Made by a program: the position numbers and the translations under genes. The notes under the pieces are model-generated. The model was not told the DNA's origin, did not search any database, and worked only from the letters and a program-made list of their open reading frames with translations. A stretch of 64,000 nt of DNA from Brevibacterium senegalense (GTDB lineage: Bacteria; Actinomycetota; Actinomycetes; Actinomycetales; Brevibacteriaceae), in assembly GCF_000285835.1 (NCBI RefSeq), contig NZ_HE978602.1:128499-192498 (forward strand). Reading direction: 5' to 3'. Each line of letters begins with the position of its first letter. The stretch's first letter is position 1. Of this stretch, positions 1 through 9,154 are shown in pieces.

Positions 1-1
1 C

Positions 2-1342
2 ATCACTCCGTCCGTCTCGTACGCCCAACCGCTGGACGACGCAGCCGCGGTGCTCGCCCACCACGACCTCGAGCGCACGGCGGATGCCCTGGGCGCCGAC
101 GGCCCCGCCTGGCGTTGCCTCTTCGCACCGCTGGCGACCGCGCCGCACGCCGTCGTCGAGCTGGCCCTGGGCGACAAGCGCTCCCTCCCGCACCTGCGAG
201 GACTCGCCGACCTGCGGGCCGCCGCCGGATTCGCCATCGGCGCCGCTGTCGACGGCACTCCCGCCTGGAACCTGCCCTGGCGCACCCAGGCCGCCCGCGC
301 CCTGCTCACCGGCGTCGCGACCCACGCGATCGGACGCCAGCCCTCGCCCACGACCGCCGGCACCGGCCTCCTGCTGGCCGCGCTCGCCCACGCGGACGGT
401 TGGCCGATCCCGGTGGGCGGCTCCCAGGCGATCACCGACGCGCTGCTGGCCGACCTGGTCGCGCACGGCGGCGAGGTCCGCACCGGCACCCGGGTGCGCT
501 CGCTTCAGGACCTGCCCCCGGCCTCGGCGGTCCTGTTCGACACCACCGCCGAGGCCGCAGCCGCCATCCTGGACGATTCCCTTCCCAGCCGGGTCGCCCG
601 CGGACTGCGGGGCCTGGAGCACGGCCCCGGCGCGGCGAAGGTCGACCTCGTCCTGGACGGCCCGATCCCGTGGGCGGACCCACGCGTCGGTGAAGCGGGC
701 ACCGTCCACGTGGGCGGCACACGTGCGCAGATGGCCGACGCCGAGGCCCGGGTCCGGTCCGGACGCATGCCCGCCCGGCCCGTCGTGCTGGTGAGCGACC
801 CCGGCGGGTTCGATCAGTCGCGGGTGGTGGGCGGACTGCGTCCGGTGTGGGCCTACGCGCACGTCCCGGCGGACTGCCCGATCGACCCCACCCGGTTCGT
901 GCTGGCCCAGCTCGAACGATTCGCCCCCGGCGTCCGCGACCGGGTGGTCGCCGTCCGCGGCACGCCTGCCAGCCGGATGGCCGAGCACAACGCGAACCTG
1001 GTGGGCGGGGACATCAGCGGGGGGACGATGAGTCTGGGCCGTTTGGTCGCCCGGCCGCGGTATGCGTGGAGCACGCACCGGCTGGCGAAGGCGGCGGAGG
1101 TGCGAGGGGCCGGTGACTCGCGCGGGTTCGGTGAGGCGCGCGGGTCGGGTGCGGCTTTGGGGTCCGATGCCGCGCCCGCGGCGTACCTCTGCTCGTCCGC
1201 GACGACGCCCGGGCCGGGTGTCCACGGGATGGCGGGACTGTACGCGGCACGCTCCGTGCTGGCGGACGTGTTCGGCGTCCGCGAACTGCCCGATCTGGGT
1301 CCGGGCGGGATTGCGGAGGCAGGGGTCCACCGGGTATCGTAG
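2..1342 (+). CDS. FAD-dependent oxidoreductase, phytoene dehydrogenase-like (5' end outside window)
   Basis: The reading frame is open from base 2, so the gene enters the window already in progress and its N-terminal FAD-binding region is missing. About 446 residues remain. The C-terminal part carries the usual end of this amine-oxidase/phytoene-desaturase-like family: a stretch reading YLCSSATTPGPGVHGMAG, which in relatives closes the FAD site, followed by a short helix. A middle segment AHNANLVGGDISGG is also typical of this family. The substrate cannot be told from the sequence; actinobacterial relatives are generally annotated only as NAD(P)/FAD-dependent oxidoreductases. The gene ends just before a serine hydrolase on the same strand, but a separate -10-like hexamer (TATCGT, 1335-1340) overlaps its end, so the two need not be co-transcribed. 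Confidence 0.75.
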   Translation: MTPSVSYAQPLDDAAAVLAHHDLERTADALGADGPAWRCLFAPLATAPHAVVELALGDKRSLPHLRGLADLRAAAGFAIGAAVDGTPAWNLPWRTQAARALLTGVATHAIGRQPSPTTAGTGLLLAALAHADGWPIPVGGSQAITDALLADLVAHGGEVRTGTRVRSLQDLPPASAVLFDTTAEAAAAILDDSLPSRVARGLRGLEHGPGAAKVDLVLDGPIPWADPRVGEAGTVHVGGTRAQMADAEARVRSGRMPARPVVLVSDPGGFDQSRVVGGLRPVWAYAHVPADCPIDPTRFVLAQLERFAPGVRDRVVAVRGTPASRMAEHNANLVGGDISGGTMSLGRLVARPRYAWSTHRLAKAAEVRGAGDSRGFGEARGSGAALGSDAAPAAYLCSSATTPGPGVHGMAGLYAARSVLADVFGVRELPDLGPGGIAEAGVHRVS

Positions 1343-1376
1343 GCTGGGGATTCACGCGAGGTCGAAGGAGACGAGC

Positions 1377-2483
1377 ATGGAGAAGCGGCTGGCCACCTGG
1401 ATGTCACCGGAGTCGAACCGGTGGTCGTTCACGCATGTGCGGGAGGTCATCCCCACCGCGCGGATCGCGCGCGGGGAGACGACCACGGAGCTGGGGGAGG
1501 CCGCGCACACACTCGATCCGAGCGCGGCGCTGCCGGATCTGGGGGTCCCCCTCGACCGGTACCTGGCGGAGACGCACACGGACTCGATCGTCGTGCTGGC
1601 CGACGGCCGGGTGTCCTTCGAGTGGTACGCGGACGGCAAATCAGGCGACGACCTCCATATCAACTTCAGCGTCTCGAAGTCGTTGACCGGCCTGGTCGCC
1701 TGGGCGCTGGCATCGGAGGGCGCGTTCTCCTTCGCCGACCGCGTGACGGACTACGTGCCGGAGGTCACGGGGTCGGCCTACGACGTGACGATCCAATCCC
1801 TCTTCGACATGGCGGTCCCCCTCGACTTCTCCGAGGACTACGCGATGGGCGACCCGCGGATGCTCGACTACCGCCGCTCGACCGGGTGGATCCCGGGGGA
1901 GAGCGAGGGGCTCCACGCGTTCCTCCCCACGCTCCAGCGCAGGGCGGACGAGGGTGCGGAGTTCCACTACGCCTCGCCCACGACGGACATGGCCGGCTGG
2001 CTGCTGGAGCGTGTGAGCGGTCGTCGCCTGGCGGAGCTCTACTCGACGTACGTCTGGCAGCCCATCGGCGCGGCATCGGACGCGGACATCACCGTCGACC
2101 CGTTTGGCGCGGGTCGGGCGGCGGGCGGCATCTCCTGCACGACCCGCGATCTGGCCCGCGTCGGCCACCACCTCGTGGACGGCGGCGGGGTGTTCGGGGA
2201 AGACTTCCTCCGCGACCTCCACTCCGGCGATGCGGCGCGGTGGCAGGCGTATGCGAACATCGCGGACTTCCCGCGCGGCTCCTATCGGAACTTCTGGTAC
2301 GTGCCGGACACGGACGCTGCGGTCCTCTACGGCGTGGGCATCCACGGGCAGGGGCTCTACGTCGATGTGGAGCGGCGGATCGTCATCGCGAAGCACAGCT
2401 CCTGGCCCGTCCCCATCACGGACGCGCTGCACACCGCTCAGTACAGCGGGATGCGCGACCTCGCCGCCCTCGTCGCCGCCTGA
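1377..2483 (+). CDS. Serine hydrolase, beta-lactamase (class C)/esterase family
   Basis: A 368-residue protein of the penicillin-binding/class C beta-lactamase fold. The catalytic SxxK motif is visible as SVSK at residues 98-101, and the second-motif Tyr lies in the segment YASPTTD in the middle of the protein. No signal peptide is evident, so a cytoplasmic esterase, amidase or peptidase-like role is more likely than antibiotic hydrolysis. The ATG at 1377 is chosen because AAGGAG lies 6 nt upstream; longer in-frame extensions lack a ribosome site. A TATCGT hexamer at 1335-1340 could be its -10 box. It ends 15 nt from a convergent thioesterase gene. The substrate is unknown. Confidence 0.8.
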   Translation: MEKRLATWMSPESNRWSFTHVREVIPTARIARGETTTELGEAAHTLDPSAALPDLGVPLDRYLAETHTDSIVVLADGRVSFEWYADGKSGDDLHINFSVSKSLTGLVAWALASEGAFSFADRVTDYVPEVTGSAYDVTIQSLFDMAVPLDFSEDYAMGDPRMLDYRRSTGWIPGESEGLHAFLPTLQRRADEGAEFHYASPTTDMAGWLLERVSGRRLAELYSTYVWQPIGAASDADITVDPFGAGRAAGGISCTTRDLARVGHHLVDGGGVFGEDFLRDLHSGDAARWQAYANIADFPRGSYRNFWYVPDTDAAVLYGVGIHGQGLYVDVERRIVIAKHSSWPVPITDALHTAQYSGMRDLAALVAA

Positions 2484-2498
2484 GCGCGGCTCGCCGCC

Positions 2499-2957
2499 TC
2501 AGCCCTGCGCCGCGGGAGCAGGCGCCGCAGTGAGGTCCAGGACGTGCGCCGGATCGAAGGTGCCGAACTGCGACAGGAACTCCCGGTCCGCGTCCGGGAT
2601 CCGGGTGGGGCGCTGTGTTGAGGGATCGAGGACCACCAGGACGTTGAGGCCGTCGAAGACGACCGCGTCGTCCTGGATGCCACGGCACGTGATCGTGAAC
2701 GAGGAGCCGCCCACACGGCCGATCCCCAACTGGATCGCCAGCTCCGTGCCGTAGAGGACGGGCGTGCGGTAGTTGAGCTCGACGCGCGCCACCAGCTTGG
2801 GGGCGGCGATCGCCTCGCGGTCCCGCATCGTGTTGAGCCAGTCGATCCGCGCCTGCTCGACGAGGGTGAGCATGCGGGCGTTGTTCACATGTCCCAGGAT
2901 GTCCAGGTCCGACCAACGGATCTGCGGGGTGGCGACGTAGGCGGGGAAAACGGTCAC
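2499..2957 (-). CDS. Acyl-CoA thioesterase, 4HBT hotdog fold
   Basis: A 152-residue hotdog-fold protein. Near the N-terminus it has the 4-hydroxybenzoyl-CoA thioesterase signature RWSDLDILGHVNNARML, in which the Asp is the expected catalytic residue, followed by the usual ELNYRTPVLYGTEL strand. It probably hydrolyses acyl-CoA or aryl-CoA thioesters in the cytoplasm. I place the start at the GTG at 2957 because AGGAGA lies just upstream; a longer frame to 2993 would add twelve unconserved residues. It is divergent from an alpha-methylacyl-CoA racemase-like gene across about 170 nt, so both may serve acyl-CoA metabolism. Confidence 0.8.
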   Translation of the reverse strand: MTVFPAYVATPQIRWSDLDILGHVNNARMLTLVEQARIDWLNTMRDREAIAAPKLVARVELNYRTPVLYGTELAIQLGIGRVGGSSFTITCRGIQDDAVVFDGLNVLVVLDPSTQRPTRIPDADREFLSQFGTFDPAHVLDLTAAPAPAAQG

Positions 2958-3128
2958 AGTGTCTCCTGGGGTCGAGGGCGGTGGAGCCCGCATGTCGGGG
3001 AAGCGGCGTTCGGTCGAGCGGGACCGTGTTGCCCGAGGCGCGGGTCACGTCTAGGGTCCAACTTAGCAATCGTTCGACAGTAGACGGCGCGCGGCCCCGC
3101 GCGCGCCGGTCACGACACAGGAGTCGTC

Positions 3129-4514
3129 ATGTCATCTCCGTCCCCGTCAGATGCCCAGCGGCCCACCGAACAGCACGGCGCGCACGCGTCCCGTGCCACA
3201 GCAGACGGCCCGCCCCGTCCGCTGACCGGTGTGCGGGTCATCGACCTGGGCGGGATCGGTCCCGGACCCTTCGCCAGCATGGTGCTGGCGGACCTGGGGG
3301 CGGAGCTCATCCGCGTCCACCGGCCGCAGGAGGCCGCGCAGGGCACCACCGGGACCGGGATGAGTCCCGTCAACCCGGTGCTGGACCGCGGCAAGCGCTC
3401 CGTCGTGCTCGACCTCAAGTCCGTCGAGGGTGTGGCCGCGGCCCGTCGCCTGGTGGCCACCGCGGACGCCGTCATCGAGGGCTTCCGCCCCGGCGTCGCC
3501 GAACGCATGGGCCTGGGACCGGCCGACCTCATGGGCGAGAACCCGCAGCTGGTCTACGGTCGCATCACCGGCTGGGGGCAGACCGGACCGGACTCGCACC
3601 GCGCGGGTCACGACATGAACTACATCGCCGGTTCCGGCGTCCTCTCGCAGCTGGGCCGTGCCGGAGAGGCCCCGCAGTTCCCCACGAACCTCGTCGCGGA
3701 CTTCGGCGGCGGCGGCATGCAGCTGGCACTGGGCATCGTCGCGGCACTCCTGCGCGCGAAGACGGGTGGCCCCGGCGCGGTCGTCGACGCGACGATGGGC
3801 GACGGCGCGAACCTGCTGTGGTCGATGCAGTTCGGCATGGAGGCCCAGGGCGTCTGGCAGGAGGGGCGCGGCACCAACATGCTGGACTCCGGCGCGCCGT
3901 TCTACGACGTGTACCGGACCTCCGACGACTTGTTCGTGAGCGTGGGCTGCATCGAGCCGCAGTTCTACGCGGAGTTCGTGGAGAAGCTGGGGCTGGCCGA
4001 CGCGCTGGGCGGCCTGCAGCCGGGCCATCACCTCAAGCCCGAGCACTGGGACCTCCAGCGGACCGTGTACACGGAGGCGATCGCCTCTCGCACGCAGGCG
4101 GAGATCGACGAGCTGTTCGCCGGATCGGATGCCTGCACGATCGGCATCCGCTCCTTCGCGCAGGCGGAGGCCGATCCTCACAACACCGCCCGCGAGCTCT
4201 TCTTCCGCGACGAGGCGGGTATCCGCCACCCTGCCCCGGCTCCGCGGTTCGCGGATCTGGGCGGTGCCACCTGGGCCGGTGGTCAGCAGACCGCCGCCGA
4301 GGTCGGGGCCGGCTCTGCAGATCCCGCACCTGCCGCTGGTGCGGCTGAGGGTCCGGCGAGCGGGTCCGCCACCGCGGTGCGTGGTGGCGGCGAACCCTAC
4401 GTTCAGCCCGGCGCGGCACCCCAGGTGGGCGCGGACACGGACGCACTGCTGGCCTCGGCAGGGCTGAGCGCGGACGAGATCACCGCACTGCGGGAGGCCG
4501 GCGCCGCGGTCTGA
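3129..4514 (+). CDS. CaiB/BaiF CoA-transferase family protein, alpha-methylacyl-CoA racemase-like
   Basis: A 461-residue family III CoA transferase/racemase. The N-terminus has the family start VRVIDLGGIGPGPFASMVLADLGAE, split here into overlapping recognisable parts. The racemase subgroup is suggested by the HDMNYIAGSG segment, whose His matches the catalytic His of 2-methylacyl-CoA racemases, and by VVDATMGDG, whose Asp matches the catalytic Asp. These enzymes epimerise the 2-methyl group of branched acyl-CoAs for beta-oxidation. It is about 100 residues longer than usual racemases. Much of the excess is an Ala/Gly/Pro-rich insert around residues 395-440, placed just before the conserved C-terminal helix. 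AGGAG lies 6 nt before the ATG. Confidence 0.8.
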   Translation: MSSPSPSDAQRPTEQHGAHASRATADGPPRPLTGVRVIDLGGIGPGPFASMVLADLGAELIRVHRPQEAAQGTTGTGMSPVNPVLDRGKRSVVLDLKSVEGVAAARRLVATADAVIEGFRPGVAERMGLGPADLMGENPQLVYGRITGWGQTGPDSHRAGHDMNYIAGSGVLSQLGRAGEAPQFPTNLVADFGGGGMQLALGIVAALLRAKTGGPGAVVDATMGDGANLLWSMQFGMEAQGVWQEGRGTNMLDSGAPFYDVYRTSDDLFVSVGCIEPQFYAEFVEKLGLADALGGLQPGHHLKPEHWDLQRTVYTEAIASRTQAEIDELFAGSDACTIGIRSFAQAEADPHNTARELFFRDEAGIRHPAPAPRFADLGGATWAGGQQTAAEVGAGSADPAPAAGAAEGPASGSATAVRGGGEPYVQPGAAPQVGADTDALLASAGLSADEITALREAGAAV

Positions 4515-4525
4515 GCACGGCTGAG

Positions 4526-4549
4526 GAGCCGGCTTCCCCGGACCGGCTC
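4526..4549. terminator. Short inverted repeat between convergent genes
   Basis: Seven-base arms GAGCCGG and CCGGCTC flank a 10-nt loop between the racemase-like gene and the convergent epimerase gene. There is no U-tract. It is a plausible weak bidirectional terminator. Confidence 0.4.
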
Positions 4550-4596
4550 GTGCCGGGGACCGGTTGAGCCGAAGACTGCGGCCGGACGAACCTCCG

Positions 4597-5607
4597 TCAG
4601 TCGCCGGGTGCCACGGTGACCCGACAGACGTGCGTGCGCGACGCGCCGACCTCCAGATGCCGGAGGTCGGCACGCTGCGCGTCCGGGGTCGTCGATCCGG
4701 TCTCCTGCGGGCGACCGGCCCACGGCTCCAGGCAGACGAAGTCCCCGCCGGGTGCGGACCAAAGGGTGAGGGTGTCGAACCCCTCCCACGCGATCCGAAT
4801 GCGCGGACCGTCCCCGTCCAGTCGCCGGTAGACGATCGCCGTGTCCGCGACGTCGGGGAACAGGACCGCGCTCTCCTCGAAGTGCGACCGCCGCAGCGGG
4901 ACGAGTGAGCCCGCTGCTCCCAGTTCGTCGACCGTGCTGTGCGGTTGCGGCAGCAGCAAGTCATCGGTCAGCCGGTGGAAGACCTGCGGGGTGGGCGACT
5001 CGAACTCGACCACGTGCACGGGCGCGTCCTGTGCGATCGGATCCTGCGCGGTCGGGGGCGCGGTCACCGTGGCGGACGACGGCAGTCTCTCGTCCTCGGG
5101 ACCCGCGGTGGCGGAGTCGCCCGCGGCGCCCGGCAGGGGCCACGCGAAGGCGGGGTGCCAGCCCAGGGCGTAGGGCATGGTCGTGCCCGCGCCGTGATCG
5201 TCGGTCGTCGTGTTCGTGACGGTGAAGCGCAGGGTGGCGGTCGCGTCCTCGAGCGCGTACTCGACGCGCAGGGTGAAGTCCCAGGGGTAGGCGGTCAGAG
5301 TCGTGGGCGAGGAGACCAGCTCGAGGACCGCGCGCGTCTCGTCATGCTCGATCACCGTGAAGCCGAGGTCGCGGGCCAGCCCGTGCTTGGGCATCGGCCA
5401 GGAGCCGGTGGTCCCGGTCGCGTCCTCCGCGCGGATCACGTCGTCCGTGTGACGACAGATCGCGGGGAAGAGCAGGCACGCGCTGCGGTTCCAGGGGTCG
5501 CCGGCCTGCCAGAGGAGTTCGCGACCGTGCGCGTCACGGAGCGAACGCGGCTCCGCGCCATGCGACGAGACGCCCAGGGTGAGCTGCGGGGTGCTGAGGG
5601 TGATCAC
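4597..5607 (-). CDS. Aldose 1-epimerase family protein (LacX-like mutarotase)
   Basis: A 336-residue galactose-mutarotase-fold protein. The LacX-like subgroup is recognised from GAEPRSLRDAHGRELLWQ near the N-terminus, LLFPAICR, PKHGLARDLGF with the conserved His and Arg, and LGWHPAFAWPLPG in the middle. Such enzymes interconvert sugar anomers; the exact sugar is not evident. The GTG at 5607 is preceded by AGGAG at 7 nt and gives the family N-terminus VITLSTPQ. The frame extends upstream without conserved content, so the shorter form is used. It lies just downstream of the large helicase fusion gene on the same strand but has its own ribosome site. Confidence 0.8.
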   Translation of the reverse strand: MITLSTPQLTLGVSSHGAEPRSLRDAHGRELLWQAGDPWNRSACLLFPAICRHTDDVIRAEDATGTTGSWPMPKHGLARDLGFTVIEHDETRAVLELVSSPTTLTAYPWDFTLRVEYALEDATATLRFTVTNTTTDDHGAGTTMPYALGWHPAFAWPLPGAAGDSATAGPEDERLPSSATVTAPPTAQDPIAQDAPVHVVEFESPTPQVFHRLTDDLLLPQPHSTVDELGAAGSLVPLRRSHFEESAVLFPDVADTAIVYRRLDGDGPRIRIAWEGFDTLTLWSAPGGDFVCLEPWAGRPQETGSTTPDAQRADLRHLEVGASRTHVCRVTVAPGD

Positions 5608-5656
5608 GCGGACTCCTGTCGGGTGGCCGGAACTCCCATTCTGCCTGCACTGCCCA

Positions 5657-8600
5657 TCACCCGGTGCGCGTCCATGTGAGGAACTGTTCCGCGGTGAGGA
5701 TCGGCTTGTCCCACCGGGCGGCGTTCTTCGCCTTCGTCGATTGGGAGCCGGCCTCCGCGACGACCAGTACGTCGGTCTTCGTCTTCGTGAGGGTGGGAAC
5801 CGCCACGAGCCCGCGGTCCTCCGCCAAGCGGTGAAGCTCCTCCTTTTCCCACCGGCCCAGCGACGGGGTGTCGACCGTGCCGGAGAAGCACACACGCGCA
5901 CCGTGTACCAGCACGTCGTCCGCCTGTGCGGGGCCGGCGGCCTCGAAGTCGTGCGGCAGTACGGATACCCCGAAGTGCTGCTCAACGTCCCTCAGTCGCT
6001 CGACAACCTGCTGGTCGGGGGCGAGGAGGCGCTGCCAGGTGGACGCGAGCAGGTTCGCGAGGATCTGGGCGGAGTCGTCGTCGGGACTCAGGTTGCCGCC
6101 CACGACGAACGCGGTGGGTGCGGTCGTTCCCGACGGCCCGGTCGTGCGGGACAGCAGGTAGCCGTGACCCGTGACCGTCTGGCGGAATGACGTGCCGGAC
6201 CCGGCCAGGGGTGTGCCTGCCGTACGCAGGCGGGCGGAGGCGTCGCGGATCGTGCGGGCGCGCTCCAGAGCCGTGGGTGCGGTGAGGCGGCGGGCCTCGT
6301 CGGGCAGCAACAAGTGGGCGGGGATGTCGATCCCCAGCGGCATCTGCTCCACCACGTCGTTGCGCTTGAGTTCGAAGTCGACGAGCGACAACTGATCGTC
6401 GATGCCCACGCCCACCGGTACGCGTCCGGCCAGCAGTCCGCTGAGGGCGGGCCATGCCTGCGCCAGCAGCGGCGCCAGCTGGACGTCCCGCGTCGTGAGG
6501 GCGAACTCCGTCCCTGCCTGGAAGAGGTCCTGCGTGGGGTTGATGACGGTGCTGACCTCATCGCCGTCGTCGGTCACGACCGCGATCTCGACGGGTCGGG
6601 GCCGATAGCGGTCACCCTCGTTGCCGACCGTCAGCACGGACACGAATGCTTCGCCCAGGGCCTCATCCGTGACGGATCCCGTCGACAGGTAGCGGCGCAC
6701 GCGCTGGTCGGTTTTGAGGTCGCGGGGGATCACATCGCGCTTGAGGACGAGGCCGTCGAGGCTGGTGCATCGCGACAGCGCCACGTACAGCTGCCCGTTG
6801 GCGAACGTGCCGCCGGTCAGGTCGACGACGACCCGGTCCAGGGTCTGGCCCTGTGACTTGTGGATCGTGATCGCCCACGCGAGCTTCATCGGCAGCTGCT
6901 CGAACGTGCCGACGACATCATGGACGAGGGAGCCGCCCTCCACCCGAGGGCGCGTGATCTCCCAGACGTGGGTGCGGACGTATTCGGTGCGCCCGCCGCG
7001 CATCTGCACGGAGACGACACGACCGTCTTCGTCCTCCACGATCGCGGTGACCCGGCCCAGCGTTCCATTGACCCAGCGGCCCGTCTGCTCATTCGTGAGC
7101 ATCATGACCTGCGCACCCACGGCGAGGCGGAGTGATTCGTCCGTGGGGAACTCGAAGCCGTCCGTGTCCCCGGTGATCGTCGCGTCGAAGGTCTCGATCG
7201 GATCGGGAAGACGTTCGAGCATCCTCCTGTTCCTGCTGCCCACGATCCGATTGGTCGTGGCGAGGGTCAGCCAGAACTCGTCGAGCGGCGGTTCGAAGTC
7301 CGGGTCGGTCCGACGATTGAGCGCCGCACGCGCGTCGGTGAGCAGCGTGCCCTCCCGGACCGCATTGAGGAGCTCGACCATCCGGTCGTCGCCCTGTTGG
7401 CGGAACACGGTCGTCAGTTCGACGAGCGGGAACGTCTCCGTGTCGAAGGAGTGGGCGGAGAAGAAGAACGGAGTGCCGAAGTTCGTCTCGATCCAACTGG
7501 CCTCCGCATCCGTCACGACGGGCGGCAGCTGGTAGAGATCGCCCACCAGCACCAGCTGCACGCCTCCGAACGGCGTGCCCGGCCGTGGCCCGAACCGTTC
7601 GAGCGCGGCTGTGAGCGCGTCGAACAGGTCCGCCCGCACCATTGATGCCTCATCGATGATGAGGGTATCGAGGTCGCCCAGCGCCTGCGCGAAGCGCCGA
7701 GGGTAGTACGCGCCGCTGCGGACGTGTTCCACCGTGACTCCCAGGGGGAACGAGAACAGGCGGTGGATCGTGTACCCGTCCACGTTGAGAGCCGCGATGC
7801 CCGTGGGAGCGACGGTGATGGTGCTGCGGTCCGTCTGCGACAGGAAATGCCGGATCAGCGTCGACTTACCGGTGCCGGCCTTACCCGTGAGGAAGAGGTG
7901 GTGTCCCGCGTGCAGGTGGTCGAGGGCATCCCGGAAGTCCGGAGTGATCGTGATCGATCTGGCCGCGGCCGGCGACGAGGCGGACGTGGGTGCGGGACTC
8001 TGTGAGGGAGGAGCAGGAGCGGGCACCGGATCAGGATCCGAGGTCGGTGCCGGAGCGGAGACAGGGGGTATCGGCTCTGGTGGAACGGGTGGGGGCGGGG
8101 CGTCAGGACGCGCCGGTGCCTGCAGTCCCTTCGCCTCGCGGTACTGGTCGACGATCTGAGCCTTCAGCCGTCCCCGTTCGCCCACCGCGATCCCGTTCTG
8201 TCGCGCCCACGCGCGGATCGCGCCGGGCGACTCGTCCACTGGGCGGGGACGAGGCGGCTCTGCAGAGGGCTCAGCCGGGGCAGGGGGCCGGGATGGGGGC
8301 GGTACCGGTTCTTGGACAGGAGATAATGCGGGTACGGGGGCTGCGGGACCCGGCTTCGTGCGGACAGGCATCTGTGCGGACGGACGGGGAGGACCCGACT
8401 GTGCCGCCTGCAGAGCGTGCGTCGCCGATCCCGCCGGGGCGTGTCCCGTGCGCTGATCCTCCGCGAGATACGCCTGCAGGATCTGCACGACCGCAGTCGC
8501 ATCCCCCAGCGCGCTGTGCGCCTTCCTGTTCCTGATCCGCAGCGCCCGGCAGCAATCCTCGAGCTTCCGCCTCCTGAGTTGCGGCAGGTACAGGTGGCTG

Positions 8601-9016
8601 GCCTCGAACGTGCAGTACGTGGAGCAGCGGGGGAACGGCATGGACGCGCGTGCGAACTCGGCGCGCAGGAACGCTTCGTCGAACTCGACGTTGTGAGCGA
8701 CGACGACCAGGCCGTTCAGCAACGACCCGATCGCCTGCGCGACGTGGGCGAACAGTGGAGCGTGGGCGACGTCCCGGTCCGTGATGCCGTGGACGTGCGT
8801 GGCACCCACCGGCTGCTCCGGATTGATCCGGGTGGACCAGGAATCGACCTGCGCGCCGGTCTCGTCCGTGCGGATGATCGCGATCTCGACGATCCGCTGA
8901 GTCTGCGGGTGGAGGCCCGTGGTCTCCACGTCGATGACGGCGAACCGCGGGTGACGGGACGCCGCAGCCGACGCACGGTGCGCACCCTTCGAGCGGAACA
9001 GGTCGAACATGCCCAC
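5657..9016 (-). CDS. Exonuclease / Lsr2-like / Pif1-like helicase / BRCT fusion protein
   Basis: A 1119-residue multidomain protein. Residues about 24-190 are a DEDDh 3'-5' exonuclease: Asp29 and Glu31 in IDVETTG, AHNVEFDEAF near 107-115, and HSALGD near 167-172. A Pro-rich linker holds a segment at about 262-296 (AIRAWARQNGIAVGERGR) that resembles the DNA-binding C-terminus of Lsr2. Residues about 355-755 are a Pif1/RecD2-type superfamily 1 helicase with Walker A GKAGTGKST near 377-386, Walker B IIDEAS near 452, IHKSQGQT near 717 and YVALSRC near 742. Residues about 805-1010 look like a decayed copy of the exonuclease, and about 1034-1119 are a BRCT domain. A role in repair or replication-fork processing is inferred. 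The GTG at 9016 follows AAGGA; an ATG two codons later is the alternative. Confidence 0.85.
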   Translation of the reverse strand: MGMFDLFRSKGAHRASAAASRHPRFAVIDVETTGLHPQTQRIVEIAIIRTDETGAQVDSWSTRINPEQPVGATHVHGITDRDVAHAPLFAHVAQAIGSLLNGLVVVAHNVEFDEAFLRAEFARASMPFPRCSTYCTFEASHLYLPQLRRRKLEDCCRALRIRNRKAHSALGDATAVVQILQAYLAEDQRTGHAPAGSATHALQAAQSGPPRPSAQMPVRTKPGPAAPVPALSPVQEPVPPPSRPPAPAEPSAEPPRPRPVDESPGAIRAWARQNGIAVGERGRLKAQIVDQYREAKGLQAPARPDAPPPPVPPEPIPPVSAPAPTSDPDPVPAPAPPSQSPAPTSASSPAAARSITITPDFRDALDHLHAGHHLFLTGKAGTGKSTLIRHFLSQTDRSTITVAPTGIAALNVDGYTIHRLFSFPLGVTVEHVRSGAYYPRRFAQALGDLDTLIIDEASMVRADLFDALTAALERFGPRPGTPFGGVQLVLVGDLYQLPPVVTDAEASWIETNFGTPFFFSAHSFDTETFPLVELTTVFRQQGDDRMVELLNAVREGTLLTDARAALNRRTDPDFEPPLDEFWLTLATTNRIVGSRNRRMLERLPDPIETFDATITGDTDGFEFPTDESLRLAVGAQVMMLTNEQTGRWVNGTLGRVTAIVEDEDGRVVSVQMRGGRTEYVRTHVWEITRPRVEGGSLVHDVVGTFEQLPMKLAWAITIHKSQGQTLDRVVVDLTGGTFANGQLYVALSRCTSLDGLVLKRDVIPRDLKTDQRVRRYLSTGSVTDEALGEAFVSVLTVGNEGDRYRPRPVEIAVVTDDGDEVSTVINPTQDLFQAGTEFALTTRDVQLAPLLAQAWPALSGLLAGRVPVGVGIDDQLSLVDFELKRNDVVEQMPLGIDIPAHLLLPDEARRLTAPTALERARTIRDASARLRTAGTPLAGSGTSFRQTVTGHGYLLSRTTGPSGTTAPTAFVVGGNLSPDDDSAQILANLLASTWQRLLAPDQQVVERLRDVEQHFGVSVLPHDFEAAGPAQADDVLVHGARVCFSGTVDTPSLGRWEKEELHRLAEDRGLVAVPTLTKTKTDVLVVAEAGSQSTKAKNAARWDKPILTAEQFLTWTRTG

Positions 9017-9154
9017 GGCGGTCCTTCCACACAGGTGACGAGCAGTGCTCCGATCTTCGCAGATTGCACGGACACGGCCTGCAGGTGCCCAGCCGTCCGC
9101 GGATGACCGGCGGGTCGTGCGGTCGTCTAGTGCTCAGCCGTCCCTGGCCCTCTG

